A stretch of 64,000 nucleotides of DNA, taken from positions 248,001 to 312,000 of the forward strand of contig NZ_QAJM01000019.1 in NCBI RefSeq assembly GCF_003852405.1. The letters run 5' to 3'. A model generated the notes under the pieces. That model was not told where the DNA came from. It searched no databases and saw nothing but the letters and a program-made list of their open reading frames with translations. Shown here piece after piece: positions 17,915 through 26,955 of this stretch (its first letter is position 1; each line of letters begins with the position of its first letter). This DNA is from Pseudomonas sp. KBW05 (GTDB lineage: Bacteria; Pseudomonadota; Gammaproteobacteria; Pseudomonadales; Pseudomonadaceae). The translations under genes were made by a program, and so were the position numbers.

Positions 17915-17997
17915 AGCGGTCTCCTTTACGGTCGGTGGGTAAAAACTAGACCCGATATACGGTTCTCGCCAATCCCAAGGCTGATGAAGACCAAAAT

Positions 17998-18086
17998 GTG
18001 GGAGCGGGCTTGCTCGCGAATGCGGAGTGTCATTCACAGCATCTGCTGGCTGATCCACCGCATTCGCGAGCAAGCCCGCTCCCACA
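17998..18086. repeat. REPIN (GTGGGAGCGGGCTTGC family)
   Basis: An imperfect long palindrome: TGTGGGAGCGGGCTTGCTCG at the left and its complement at the right (18058-18086), separated by about 32 bases of unrelated sequence. The same arms recur at 23562, 31943 and 44012. This is the organisation of Pseudomonas REP doublets (REPINs), non-autonomous elements mobilised by RAYT transposases; no RAYT gene is in the window. Confidence 0.85.
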
Positions 18087-18122
18087 CAAGCCCATTCCCA
18101 CAGTTAGTTTTGTGTTGGCATG

Positions 18123-18157
18123 AAAAAGGGTGAAGCCATGACAGCTTCACCCTTTTT
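18123..18157 (-). terminator. Bidirectional terminator after prfC
   Basis: A 14-bp perfect stem, AAAAAGGGTGAAGC (18123-18136) and GCTTCACCCTTTTT (18144-18157), with a 7-base loop and T runs in both directions. It lies 13 bases beyond the prfC stop. Confidence 0.88.
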
Positions 18158-18170
18158 TACCGCTCAGCCC

Positions 18171-19754
<1,584 letters not shown>

Positions 19755-20086
19755 GGGAAATCGCCTGGCAGGTGAGTCAAAAAAGGGCGGCGAGTATAGC
19801 GCAAACCCCGGGCGCCGGACCACCGTTCACCCGATTGGGGGTGGCTAAATGCTGCCAAGTATGGAACCTTTTAAAAGGTCGAGACGTCCACTCCCCTGCT
19901 ACCGCACTCGGAACAGGGGCTGATAAATCAGCAAGTTAGCCTGACGAGGCTGCGCTCATGGCTCGGATTTTTACCGCGTTGCCGGTATAAGCGAGCTGCT
20001 TTTCGCGACCACATTCGCCGACAGCCAGGAATGGCATTGCCGCTCGGAAATGTGCTCGCCGACAGAAGAAAAAAAGGAGTCCGCCT
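19755..20086. promoter_or_regulatory. Divergent region between prfC and the osmoprotectant operon, with palindromes
   Basis: No gene is seen. It holds several short palindromes: CCTTTTAAAAGG (about 19867-19878), CCCCTG/CAGGGG (19893-19898 with 19914-19919), GCTGATAAATCAGC (about 19919-19932), and TACCG/CGGTA near 19973-19989. These could be operators or leader hairpins for the transporter operon. The site AAAAAGGAG at 20071-20079 sets the start of the first transporter gene. Confidence 0.4.
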
Positions 20087-20803
20087 GTGGCTATTCGCTA
20101 TGGCAAAGGGCTGATAGGAGGCGCGGTTGTCGTCGCCCTCCTGGCCCTGCTGATCCACTGGATCGGCATCAACACGATCGAACTGTACCGCGACGATTTG
20201 TTGTTTTACCTGCAAGCACACCTGATCCTCGTTCTAGTCTCCATGCTGGCCGCCCTTGTTGTGGGCATCCCCGCCGGTATCCTGCTCAGCCGACCGCACA
20301 TGGTCGGGCGCGCAGAACGCTTCATGCAGATCTTCAACATCGGCAACACCGTCCCTCCCCTGGCCGTACTGGCCATCGCCCTCGGCGTCCTCGGCATCGG
20401 CAGCGGCCCGGCGATCTTCGCGCTGTTCCTCGCCTCCCTCCTGCCCATCGTGCGCAACACCTACGAAGGCTTGAAAAACGTCCAGGGTTCCCTGAAAGAA
20501 GCCGCCACCGGCATCGGCATGACGCCGCGCCAGATCCTGCTGCGCGTGGAATTGCCCAACGCCGTGCCGATCATCATCGGCGGCGTGCGCGTGGCCCTGG
20601 CGATCAACGTCGGCACCGCACCGCTGGCGTTCCTGATTGGCGCCAACAGCCTGGGCAGCCTGATCTTCCCCGGCATCGCCCTGAACAACCAGCCGCAATT
20701 GCTGCTCGGCGCCGCGTGTACCGCGTTGCTGGCCTTGCTGCTCGACGGTCTGGTGACCCTGGCCAGCCGCCTCTGGCTGGAACGCGGGTTGCGCGCGTCT
20801 TAA
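20087..20803 (+). CDS. Osmoprotectant (betaine/choline type) ABC transporter permease
   Basis: 238 aa using a GTG start at 20087 with AAAAAGGAG upstream. Multiple membrane segments and the BPD_transp_1 fold, including the OpuC/YehW-type block EAATGIGMTPRQILLRVELPNAVPIII and the final GANSLGSLIFPGIAL. Together with the next three genes it makes a complete importer for compatible solutes (permease, binding protein, permease, ATPase). The order is the reverse of the classical opuCA-CB-CC-CD naming, so no symbol is assigned. Confidence 0.85.
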   Translation: MAIRYGKGLIGGAVVVALLALLIHWIGINTIELYRDDLLFYLQAHLILVLVSMLAALVVGIPAGILLSRPHMVGRAERFMQIFNIGNTVPPLAVLAIALGVLGIGSGPAIFALFLASLLPIVRNTYEGLKNVQGSLKEAATGIGMTPRQILLRVELPNAVPIIIGGVRVALAINVGTAPLAFLIGANSLGSLIFPGIALNNQPQLLLGAACTALLALLLDGLVTLASRLWLERGLRAS

Positions 20804-20823
20804 GGCTTGGCAAAGGAATCGAC

Positions 20824-21720
20824 ATGAAAAAACTTAGCTTGATATTAGGCTGCGTCCTGCTGTTCGCAGGCATTGCGCAAGCCGCTGAAAAACCCGTGAT
20901 CCGCATCGGCGCCCGGGTGTTCACCGAACAGACCCTGCTCGCCGAAATCACCTCCCAATACCTGCGCACCAAGGGTTACGACACCCGCGTGACCGGTGGC
21001 CTAGGCAGCAACCTGGCGCGCAGTGCCCAGGAAAGCGGGCAACTGGACCTGATCTGGGAATACACCGGCGTGTCGCTGGTGGCCTACAACCATGTGGACG
21101 AGAAACTCGACAGCGAACAGTCCTACGCCCGAGTGAAAGAACTCGACGCGAAAAAAGGCCTGGTCTGGCTCTCCCCATCGCGCTTCAGCAACACCTACGC
21201 CCTGGCACTGCCGGAAAAAGTGGCCGCCGAGCATCCCGAGATCAACAGCATCAGCGACCTGACCCAAGCCGTGGCAGACGATGCCCAAGCCCATCGCCTG
21301 GTGGCCCTGGACACCGAGTTCGCCAACCGCTCCGACGGGCTGGCCGGCATGGTCAAGCTGTACGACATGAACCTGACCCGCAAGAACACCCGGCAGATGG
21401 ACGCTGGCCTGGTCTACACCGCGCTGCGCAATGGCCAGGTGTTTGCAGGCTTGGTCTACACCACCGACGGTCGCCTCAACGCCTTCAAACTGAAGCTGCT
21501 GGCAGACGACAAACACTACTTCCCGGACTACACCGCCGCGCCGGTGGTGCGTCAGGCTTATCTCGACGCCCATCCGGAACTGGCCGCTGACCTCAAGCCA
21601 TTGGCCGATCTGTTCGACGACGAAACCATGCGCCAGTTGAACGCGCGGGTCGATGTCGATCACGAAAGCCCTTCCGCTGTTGCCGCAGATTTCCTGCGCC
21701 AACATCCGATCAATCAATAA
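20824..21720 (+). CDS. Osmoprotectant-binding periplasmic protein (OpuAC/OsmX type)
   Basis: 298 aa with signal peptide MKKLSLILGCVLLFAGIAQA and the OpuAC-type substrate-binding fold: VIRIGARVFTEQTLLAEI near the mature start, GGLGSNLARSAQESGQLDLIWEYTG, and a C-terminal DFLRQH. The ligand is probably a quaternary ammonium compound such as glycine betaine or choline. The signal peptidase site ends in QA-A; there is no lipobox cysteine, so it is a soluble periplasmic protein. The start is set by AAAGGAAT. Confidence 0.88.
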   Translation: MKKLSLILGCVLLFAGIAQAAEKPVIRIGARVFTEQTLLAEITSQYLRTKGYDTRVTGGLGSNLARSAQESGQLDLIWEYTGVSLVAYNHVDEKLDSEQSYARVKELDAKKGLVWLSPSRFSNTYALALPEKVAAEHPEINSISDLTQAVADDAQAHRLVALDTEFANRSDGLAGMVKLYDMNLTRKNTRQMDAGLVYTALRNGQVFAGLVYTTDGRLNAFKLKLLADDKHYFPDYTAAPVVRQAYLDAHPELAADLKPLADLFDDETMRQLNARVDVDHESPSAVAADFLRQHPINQ

Positions 21721-21731
21721 GAGGAGAAGAC

Positions 21732-22385
21732 ATGGAATTCCTGAACGCCTTTTCCCATCTTGATTGGGCCCAAGTCCTGCACCTGACCTGGCAGCACATC
21801 ACCCTGGTGGGTATCGCCGTGATCCTCGCGATCTTCATCGGCGTGCCCCTGGGCATCCTGATGACGCGCTTCCCGAGCCTGGCCGGCCCGCTGCAAGCCA
21901 GCGCCACGGTGCTGCTGACCGTGCCATCCATCGCCCTGTTCGGCCTGCTGCTGCCGTTCTACTCCAAATTCGGCCAGGGCCTGGGGCCGATGCCGGCGAT
22001 CACCGCCGTGTTCCTCTACTCCCTGCTGCCGATCATGCGTAACACCTACCTGGCCCTGACCGGCGTGGAACCGGGCATTCGCGAGGCCGCGCGCGGCATC
22101 GGCATGACCTTCGGCCAGCGCCTGCGCATGGTCGAGTTGCCCATCGCCGTGCCGGTGATCCTCGCCGGCGTGCGTACCGCCGTGGTGATGAACATCGGCG
22201 TGATGACCATCGCCGCCACCATCGGCGCCGGTGGCCTGGGTGTACTTATTCTGGCTTCCATCAGCCGCAGCGACATGTCGATGCTGATCGTTGGCGCCGT
22301 GCTGGTCAGTCTCCTGGCCATCTTCGCCGACCTGCTCTTGCAATGGCTGCAACGCTCGCTGACTCCAAAAGGATTGCTCAAATGA
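21732..22385 (+). CDS. Osmoprotectant ABC transporter permease (second subunit)
   Basis: 217 aa, MEFLNAFSHLDWAQVLHLTWQHITLVG onward, with five or six membrane segments and the EAA loop EAARGIGMTFGQRLRMVELPIAVPVIL, closely parallel to the first permease of the operon. AGGAG lies upstream of the ATG. Its TGA overlaps the ATG of the ATPase gene (ATGA), indicating translational coupling. Confidence 0.88.
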   Translation: MEFLNAFSHLDWAQVLHLTWQHITLVGIAVILAIFIGVPLGILMTRFPSLAGPLQASATVLLTVPSIALFGLLLPFYSKFGQGLGPMPAITAVFLYSLLPIMRNTYLALTGVEPGIREAARGIGMTFGQRLRMVELPIAVPVILAGVRTAVVMNIGVMTIAATIGAGGLGVLILASISRSDMSMLIVGAVLVSLLAIFADLLLQWLQRSLTPKGLLK

Positions 22386-23539
22386 TCGAACTTCAAAACC
22401 TGTCCAAGACCTTCCAAAGCAACGGCAAGACTGTCACCGCCGTGAACGATGTAAGCCTGACCGTCAACGAAGGCGAAATTTGCGTATTCCTCGGCCCCTC
22501 GGGCTGCGGCAAGAGCACCACGCTGAAAATGATCAACCGCCTGATCAAGCCGACCTCGGGCAAGATTTTGATCAATGGCGAAGACACCACCGACCTCGAC
22601 GCCGTGACCCTGCGCCGCAACATCGGTTATGTGATCCAGCAGATCGGCCTGTTCCCCAACATGACCATCGAGGAAAACATCGTGGTGGTGCCGAAACTGC
22701 TCGGCTGGGACAAGCAGAAGTGCCACGACCGCGCCCGCGAGTTGATGAGCATGATCAAGCTGGAACCCAAGCAGTACCTGCATCGCTACCCGCGTGAGTT
22801 GTCGGGCGGGCAGCAACAGCGGATCGGCGTGATCCGCGCACTGGCAGCCGATGCGCCGCTGCTGTTGATGGACGAGCCGTTCGGCGCGGTCGACCCGATC
22901 AACCGCGAGATGATCCAGAACGAGTTCTTCGAGATGCAGCGCGCGCTGAACAAGACGGTGATCATGGTCAGCCACGACATCGACGAAGCCATCAAGCTGG
23001 GTGACAAGATCGCGATCTTCCGCGCCGGCAAGCTGCTGCAGATCGACCACCCGGACACGCTGCTGGCGCACCCGGCCGACGAGTTCGTCAGCAACTTCGT
23101 GGGCCAGGACAGCACCCTCAAGCGCCTGCTGCTGGTGAAGGCCGAGGACGCGGCGGACAACGCGCCATCCGTCAGCCCGGAAACCCCGGTAGCCGACGCG
23201 CTGGAACTGATGGACGAACATGACCGCCGCTATGTGGTGGTGACCTGCGCCGAGAACAAGGCGCTGGGCTATGTACGACGTCGCGACCTGCACCGTCAGA
23301 CCGGTACCTGCGGCCAGTACCTGCGCGAGTTCAACGCCACGGCGGCGTATGACGAGCATTTGCGCATCCTGTTGTCGCGCATGTACGAGTTCAACCGCTC
23401 GTGGTTGCCGGTGATGGATGCGGAGCGGGTGTTCCTTGGGGAAGTGACCCAGGAGTCGATTGCCGAGTACTTGAGTTCCGGCAAGTCCCGGGGGGGCAAG
23501 ACCAGCATCGTTTCGCCTGCCGAAACTGCGTTGGCTTGA
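22382..23539 (+). CDS. Osmoprotectant ABC transporter ATPase with CBS domains
   Basis: 385 aa. An ABC domain (Walker A GPSGCGKS, signature LSGGQQQR, Walker B LLLMDEPFGAVDP) followed by a C-terminal extension with paired CBS motifs (TPVADALELMDEHDRRYVVV and the later FNATAAYDEHLRILLSRM). In OpuA/OpuC transporters these CBS domains sense ionic strength or second messengers and gate uptake, so this transporter is probably osmotically controlled. Last gene of the operon; a REPIN follows. Confidence 0.9.
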   Translation: MIELQNLSKTFQSNGKTVTAVNDVSLTVNEGEICVFLGPSGCGKSTTLKMINRLIKPTSGKILINGEDTTDLDAVTLRRNIGYVIQQIGLFPNMTIEENIVVVPKLLGWDKQKCHDRARELMSMIKLEPKQYLHRYPRELSGGQQQRIGVIRALAADAPLLLMDEPFGAVDPINREMIQNEFFEMQRALNKTVIMVSHDIDEAIKLGDKIAIFRAGKLLQIDHPDTLLAHPADEFVSNFVGQDSTLKRLLLVKAEDAADNAPSVSPETPVADALELMDEHDRRYVVVTCAENKALGYVRRRDLHRQTGTCGQYLREFNATAAYDEHLRILLSRMYEFNRSWLPVMDAERVFLGEVTQESIAEYLSSGKSRGGKTSIVSPAETALA

Positions 23540-23561
23540 TCTGACACCCTGCGGTTAAAAC

Positions 23562-23666
23562 TGTGGGAGCGGGCTTGTGTGGGAGCGGGCTTGCTCGCGA
23601 AGGCGGTGTATCAGTCAAACATCTATCGACTGACACGCCGCCTTCGCGAGCAAGCCCGCTCCCACA
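23562..23666. repeat. REPIN with a partial tandem duplication of its left arm
   Basis: The left arm begins twice: TGTGGGAGCGGGCTTG at 23562-23577 and again at 23578, where it continues into CTCGCGAAGGCGG. The right arm at 23638-23666 is the complement. It belongs to the same family as 17998, 31943 and 44012. The extra 16 bases look like replication slippage or an abortive second insertion. Confidence 0.85.
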
Positions 23667-24029
23667 TTGGATCTCCATTGTGTCTGAAACACCTCAATTT
23701 GCCCCATCCGGGGAACATCATTCCGTCACACCTGTCGGTTACATAAGTAGCTGCACGGGTCCTCGCGACGAACGCGTGCAAAAACGCGACATTTTTAGTT
23801 GATCTCAAGCCCCTCACGCCCTAAAGTTCGCGCCGAACGTCCATGCTGGAAACGATCCATCCGGCTCAAGTACTGACGACGAGACAGCAAGGCCAAGGGA
23901 AGCGGTTATTCCCATGGCCTTTTTGCTTTCGGCGACATGCCTTGGGAAGTAGGCGAACCAAAGTGGGGATACGGAGGACGTTCATTTGCACCCATTGATC
24001 AATCTAGTTTGCCCTTAGGAGTTCCCAGC
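23667..24029 (+). promoter_or_regulatory. speC upstream region
   Basis: About 360 bases without a credible gene. It contains GTTCG/CGAAC (about 23827-23839) as a small hairpin and a strong terminator at about 23890-23927 with no gene feeding it. The terminator sits about 100 bases before the speC start. Either a small RNA is encoded at about 23790-23925 or the region is an attenuated leader of speC. The ribosome site TTAGGAG lies just before the speC ATG. Confidence 0.45.
23890..23927 (+). terminator. Unassigned Rho-independent terminator upstream of speC
   Basis: AAGGCC, then GGGAA, are mirrored by TTCCC and GGCCTT, giving a long stem with a small internal bulge and a 7-base loop, followed by five T residues. 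No reading frame on the plus strand ends before it, apart from the transporter operon some 350 bases upstream beyond a REPIN. Confidence 0.7.
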
Positions 24030-25193
24030 ATGTCGATCAACGTCGAAGACTATTTCGCGCGCGCCACTTTTGACAAAATGAAGGCGTTCGCCGACAAGCA
24101 AGAAACCCCATTCGTGGTCATCGACACCGCGATGATCAGCCAGGCCTACGACGACCTGCGCGCCGGTTTCGAATTCGCCAAGGTGTACTACGCCGTCAAG
24201 GCCAACCCGGCTGTCGAGATTATCGACCTGCTCAAAGAGAAAGGTTCGAGCTTCGACATCGCCTCGATCTACGAGCTGGACAAGGTCATGGACCGCGGCG
24301 TCAGCGCCGACCGTATCAGCTACGGCAACACCATCAAGAAATCCAAGGACATCCGCTACTTCTACGAGAAGGGCGTGCGTCTGTTCTCCACCGACTCCGA
24401 AGCCGACCTGCGCAACATCGCCAAGGCCGCCCCGGGTTCGAAAGTGTATGTGCGTATCCTCACCGAAGGCTCGACCACGGCTGACTGGCCTTTGTCGCGC
24501 AAGTTTGGCTGCCAGACCGACATGGCCATGGACCTGCTGATCCTCGCCCGCGACCTGGGCCTGGTGCCGTACGGCATCTCGTTCCACGTCGGCTCGCAAC
24601 AGCGCGACATCAGCGTGTGGGACGCGGCCATCGCCAAGGTCAAAGTGATCTTCGAACGCCTGAAAGAAGAAGACGGCATCCACCTGAAGCTGATCAACAT
24701 GGGCGGCGGCTTCCCGGCCAACTACATCACCCGCACCAACAGCCTGGAAACCTACGCTGAAGAAATCATCCGCTTCCTCAAGGAAGACTTCGGCGACGAC
24801 CTGCCGGAAATCATCCTGGAGCCGGGCCGTTCGCTGATCGCCAACGCCGGTATCCTGGTCAGCGAAGTGGTATTGGTTGCACGTAAATCCCGTACCGCCG
24901 TCGAGCGTTGGGTGTACACGGATGTGGGCAAATTCTCCGGCCTGATCGAAACCATGGACGAAGCCATCAAGTTCCCGATCTGGACCGAGAAGAAAGGCGA
25001 GATGGAAGAAGTGGTCATCGCCGGTCCTACCTGCGACAGCGCCGATATCATGTACGAAAACTACAAGTACGGCCTGCCGCTGAACCTGGCGATTGGTGAT
25101 CGTTTGTACTGGTTGTCGACGGGTGCGTACACCACCAGCTACAGCGCGGTTGAGTTCAATGGCTTTCCGCCACTGAAATCCTTCTACGTCTGA
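24030..25193 (+). CDS. speC: Ornithine decarboxylase (PLP-dependent, group IV fold)
   Basis: 387 aa. The PLP lysine is in VYYAVKANP (about residue 55). HVGSQQRD and the glycine-rich GGGFPANY bind phosphate, EPGRS follows, and the C-terminal catalytic cysteine is in GPTCDSADIMYE. It converts ornithine to putrescine for polyamine synthesis. Length and motifs match the eukaryote-like ornithine decarboxylases of Pseudomonas (PA4519). A related lysine/ornithine decarboxylase specificity cannot be excluded from sequence. ATG 24030 is supported by TTAGGAG. Confidence 0.92.
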   Translation: MSINVEDYFARATFDKMKAFADKQETPFVVIDTAMISQAYDDLRAGFEFAKVYYAVKANPAVEIIDLLKEKGSSFDIASIYELDKVMDRGVSADRISYGNTIKKSKDIRYFYEKGVRLFSTDSEADLRNIAKAAPGSKVYVRILTEGSTTADWPLSRKFGCQTDMAMDLLILARDLGLVPYGISFHVGSQQRDISVWDAAIAKVKVIFERLKEEDGIHLKLINMGGGFPANYITRTNSLETYAEEIIRFLKEDFGDDLPEIILEPGRSLIANAGILVSEVVLVARKSRTAVERWVYTDVGKFSGLIETMDEAIKFPIWTEKKGEMEEVVIAGPTCDSADIMYENYKYGLPLNLAIGDRLYWLSTGAYTTSYSAVEFNGFPPLKSFYV

Positions 25194-25212
25194 CCCTGTA
25201 GAAACCGGCTCC

Positions 25213-25308
25213 CTGTGGCGAGGGAGCTTGCTCCCGCTGGGCTGCGCAGCGGCCCCACGATTTTGGGAGCGCTTCGCACTCCAGCGGGAGCAAGCTCCCT
25301 CGCCACAG
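25213..25308. repeat. REPIN (GTGGCGAGGGAGCTTGCTCCC family)
   Basis: A 28-bp perfect inverted repeat (25213-25240 with 25281-25308) around a 40-base centre. It is a different family from the GTGGGAGCGGG elements and matches the copy at 48840. It lies between the convergent speC and Sel1-repeat genes, where it may act as a shared 3' structure. Confidence 0.85.
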
Positions 25309-25315
25309 TCGGTGT

Positions 25316-26068
25316 TTACAGGTTCAGTTGTGTGGCGCGCGCCTCGTATGCATCGGCCATCGCGCGAATCTGCGGATCATTCGCCGCGGCCAGTGCCTTC
25401 TGCGCCGTGCGCAAAAACTTCAAATTCCCCCCCGCCAACGCCTTGCGCAACCACTCCAACGCCGCATCGACCTGGCCTCTGTCCGCCAGCACCGCCGCAT
25501 AACTGAACTGCCCGCGAAAATCCCCGCCTTCGGCCGAACGACGATACCAATCCACAGCTGTGTCCAGATCCTGCGCACAGAACCGCCCGTCTTCCAGATA
25601 ACGCCCCAGCAGGTTCATCGACTTGGCATGGCCTTGCTCGGCTGCCCGGCGATATAAAGTCAGCGCTTGCGATTGGTCTTCAGCAACACCACGCCCGGTA
25701 GCCAGCAGATTGGCGTAGTTGTACTGCGCCCAATCCAACCCAGCCTCGGCCGCCAAGCGATACGCCTTCGCCGCAGCAACCTCATCGGCGCTACAGCCCC
25801 AACCATGCTCCAAACACCGCCCGGCCATATTGCGCGCCATCAAGTGCCCGCCCTGGGCCGCGATCTGGAACCAGCGCAACGCCAGCGCTTCATCCCGCGC
25901 AATACCACGGCCTTCCAGGAGGATTTGCCCGAGCAGCGCCTGGGCATCCACCACGCCCTCCTTCGCCGCCATCAGGATCGCCTGGGCGGCGCGCACCGGG
26001 GAGTCGTCGAGCATGGCTTGCAGTTGCTCGACGTTGAGCACTTCTTCGCGGCGCAGCAGGAAGCCCAT
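25316..26068 (-). CDS. Sel1-repeat (TPR-like) protein
   Basis: 250 aa made largely of tandem 36-residue Sel1-like repeats. Readable units include GQILLEGRGIARDEALALRWFQIAAQGG, then ...GRCLEHGWGCSADEVAAAKAYRLAAEAG, ...NLLATGRGVAEDQSQALTLYRRAAEQG and ...GRYLEDGRFCAQDLDTAVDWYRRSAEGG. No signal peptide is seen. Such proteins are protein-protein adaptors. The start lies one base after the piuC stop, so the two are co-transcribed, as in PAO1 PA4515-PA4516, pointing to the iron-regulated piu group. Confidence 0.85.
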   Translation of the reverse strand: MGFLLRREEVLNVEQLQAMLDDSPVRAAQAILMAAKEGVVDAQALLGQILLEGRGIARDEALALRWFQIAAQGGHLMARNMAGRCLEHGWGCSADEVAAAKAYRLAAEAGLDWAQYNYANLLATGRGVAEDQSQALTLYRRAAEQGHAKSMNLLGRYLEDGRFCAQDLDTAVDWYRRSAEGGDFRGQFSYAAVLADRGQVDAALEWLRKALAGGNLKFLRTAQKALAAANDPQIRAMADAYEARATQLNL

Positions 26069-26069
26069 G

Positions 26070-26750
26070 TCAGACCTCGACCCAGCGGCGCAACAGGTTG
26101 TGGTACGTGCCGGTGAGCTGGATCAGTGCCGGATGGTCGGGCACATCGGCGGTCAGTTGCTGGATCGCGCCGTCCATTTCGAACAGCAGGGTGCGCTGAC
26201 TGTCTTCGCGCACCAGGCTTTGGGTCCAGAAGAACGAGGCGTAGCGCGCGCCACGGGTCACGGCGTTGACCTTGTGCAGGCTGGAGCCGGGGTACAGCAC
26301 CATGTCGCCAGCCGGCAACTTGACCCGTTGCAAGCCAAAGGTGTCCTGGATCTCCAGTTCGCCGCCGTCGTATTCCTCCGGGTCGCTGAAGAACAAGGTG
26401 GACGACAAGTCCGTGCGCACCCGCTCAATGCTGCCCCGGGCCTGGCGCACGGCGTTGTCGATATGGAAGTCGAAACTGCCGCCACTGGTGTAGCAGTTGA
26501 ACAGCGGCGGGAAGACCTTGTGCGGTAACGCCGCTGACATAAATAGCGGGTTTTTCCACAGCCGCTCCAGCATCGCCGCGCCGATTTCCTTGGCCAACGG
26601 GTGGCCTTCGGGCAGTTGCAGGTTGTGCTTGGCTTTGGCGGACTGGTGCCCGGCGGTGATTTTGCCGTCGGCCCAATCGGTGCTTTCCAGGGCTTGGCGG
26701 ATGCGCTGCACTTCCTCACGAGAGAACAGGCCGGGAATGTGCAGCAACAT
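26070..26750 (-). CDS. piuC: PiuC-type Fe(II)/2-oxoglutarate-dependent hydroxylase (PKHD family)
   Basis: 226 aa from ATG 26750, the standard PiuC length. The 2OG-Fe(II) metal triad is visible: H96 and D98 in FHID, H159 in SSLHKVN, with R169 for 2-oxoglutarate binding. PKHD-type proteins of this group are found beside TonB-dependent receptors and influence siderophore-drug uptake. The gene is divergent from piuA across a 205-base region with a Fur-like site. Substrate unknown. Confidence 0.92.
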   Translation of the reverse strand: MLLHIPGLFSREEVQRIRQALESTDWADGKITAGHQSAKAKHNLQLPEGHPLAKEIGAAMLERLWKNPLFMSAALPHKVFPPLFNCYTSGGSFDFHIDNAVRQARGSIERVRTDLSSTLFFSDPEEYDGGELEIQDTFGLQRVKLPAGDMVLYPGSSLHKVNAVTRGARYASFFWTQSLVREDSQRTLLFEMDGAIQQLTADVPDHPALIQLTGTYHNLLRRWVEV

Positions 26751-26955
26751 GGGCGATACCTGAATGCAGAGAGACGCCAATGGTATTGATTCTTATCAAG
26801 CCTGTAAAACGCCGTGGACGGATGACATCGTAAAAACCGTAAGCAAAAAGTGTAAAGAATGTAAATTCAATGCAATTAGCAATGTATCGCAATTGATAGA
26901 AAGTCGTGTTCGCCCTATATTCCGCCGCCTCACATCCTTGGGGAAAGGACACGTC
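26751..26955. promoter_or_regulatory. piuC-piuA divergent promoter with a Fur-box-like site
   Basis: The 19 bases at about 26779-26797 (AATGGTATTGATTCTTATC) match 11 of 19 positions of the Fur consensus GATAATGATAATCATTATC. The position, 29 bases upstream of piuC, and the iron-uptake context make Fur repression likely. The rest is AT-rich, in contrast to the GC-rich neighbourhood. GGAAAGGAC precedes the piuA start. Confidence 0.55.

Noticed and set aside
17669-18085. Longer version of the second acidic protein starting at 18085
   Set aside because: The extension would translate a REPIN and has no signal peptide at its start. GTG 17914 has an ideal ribosome site and begins a signal peptide.
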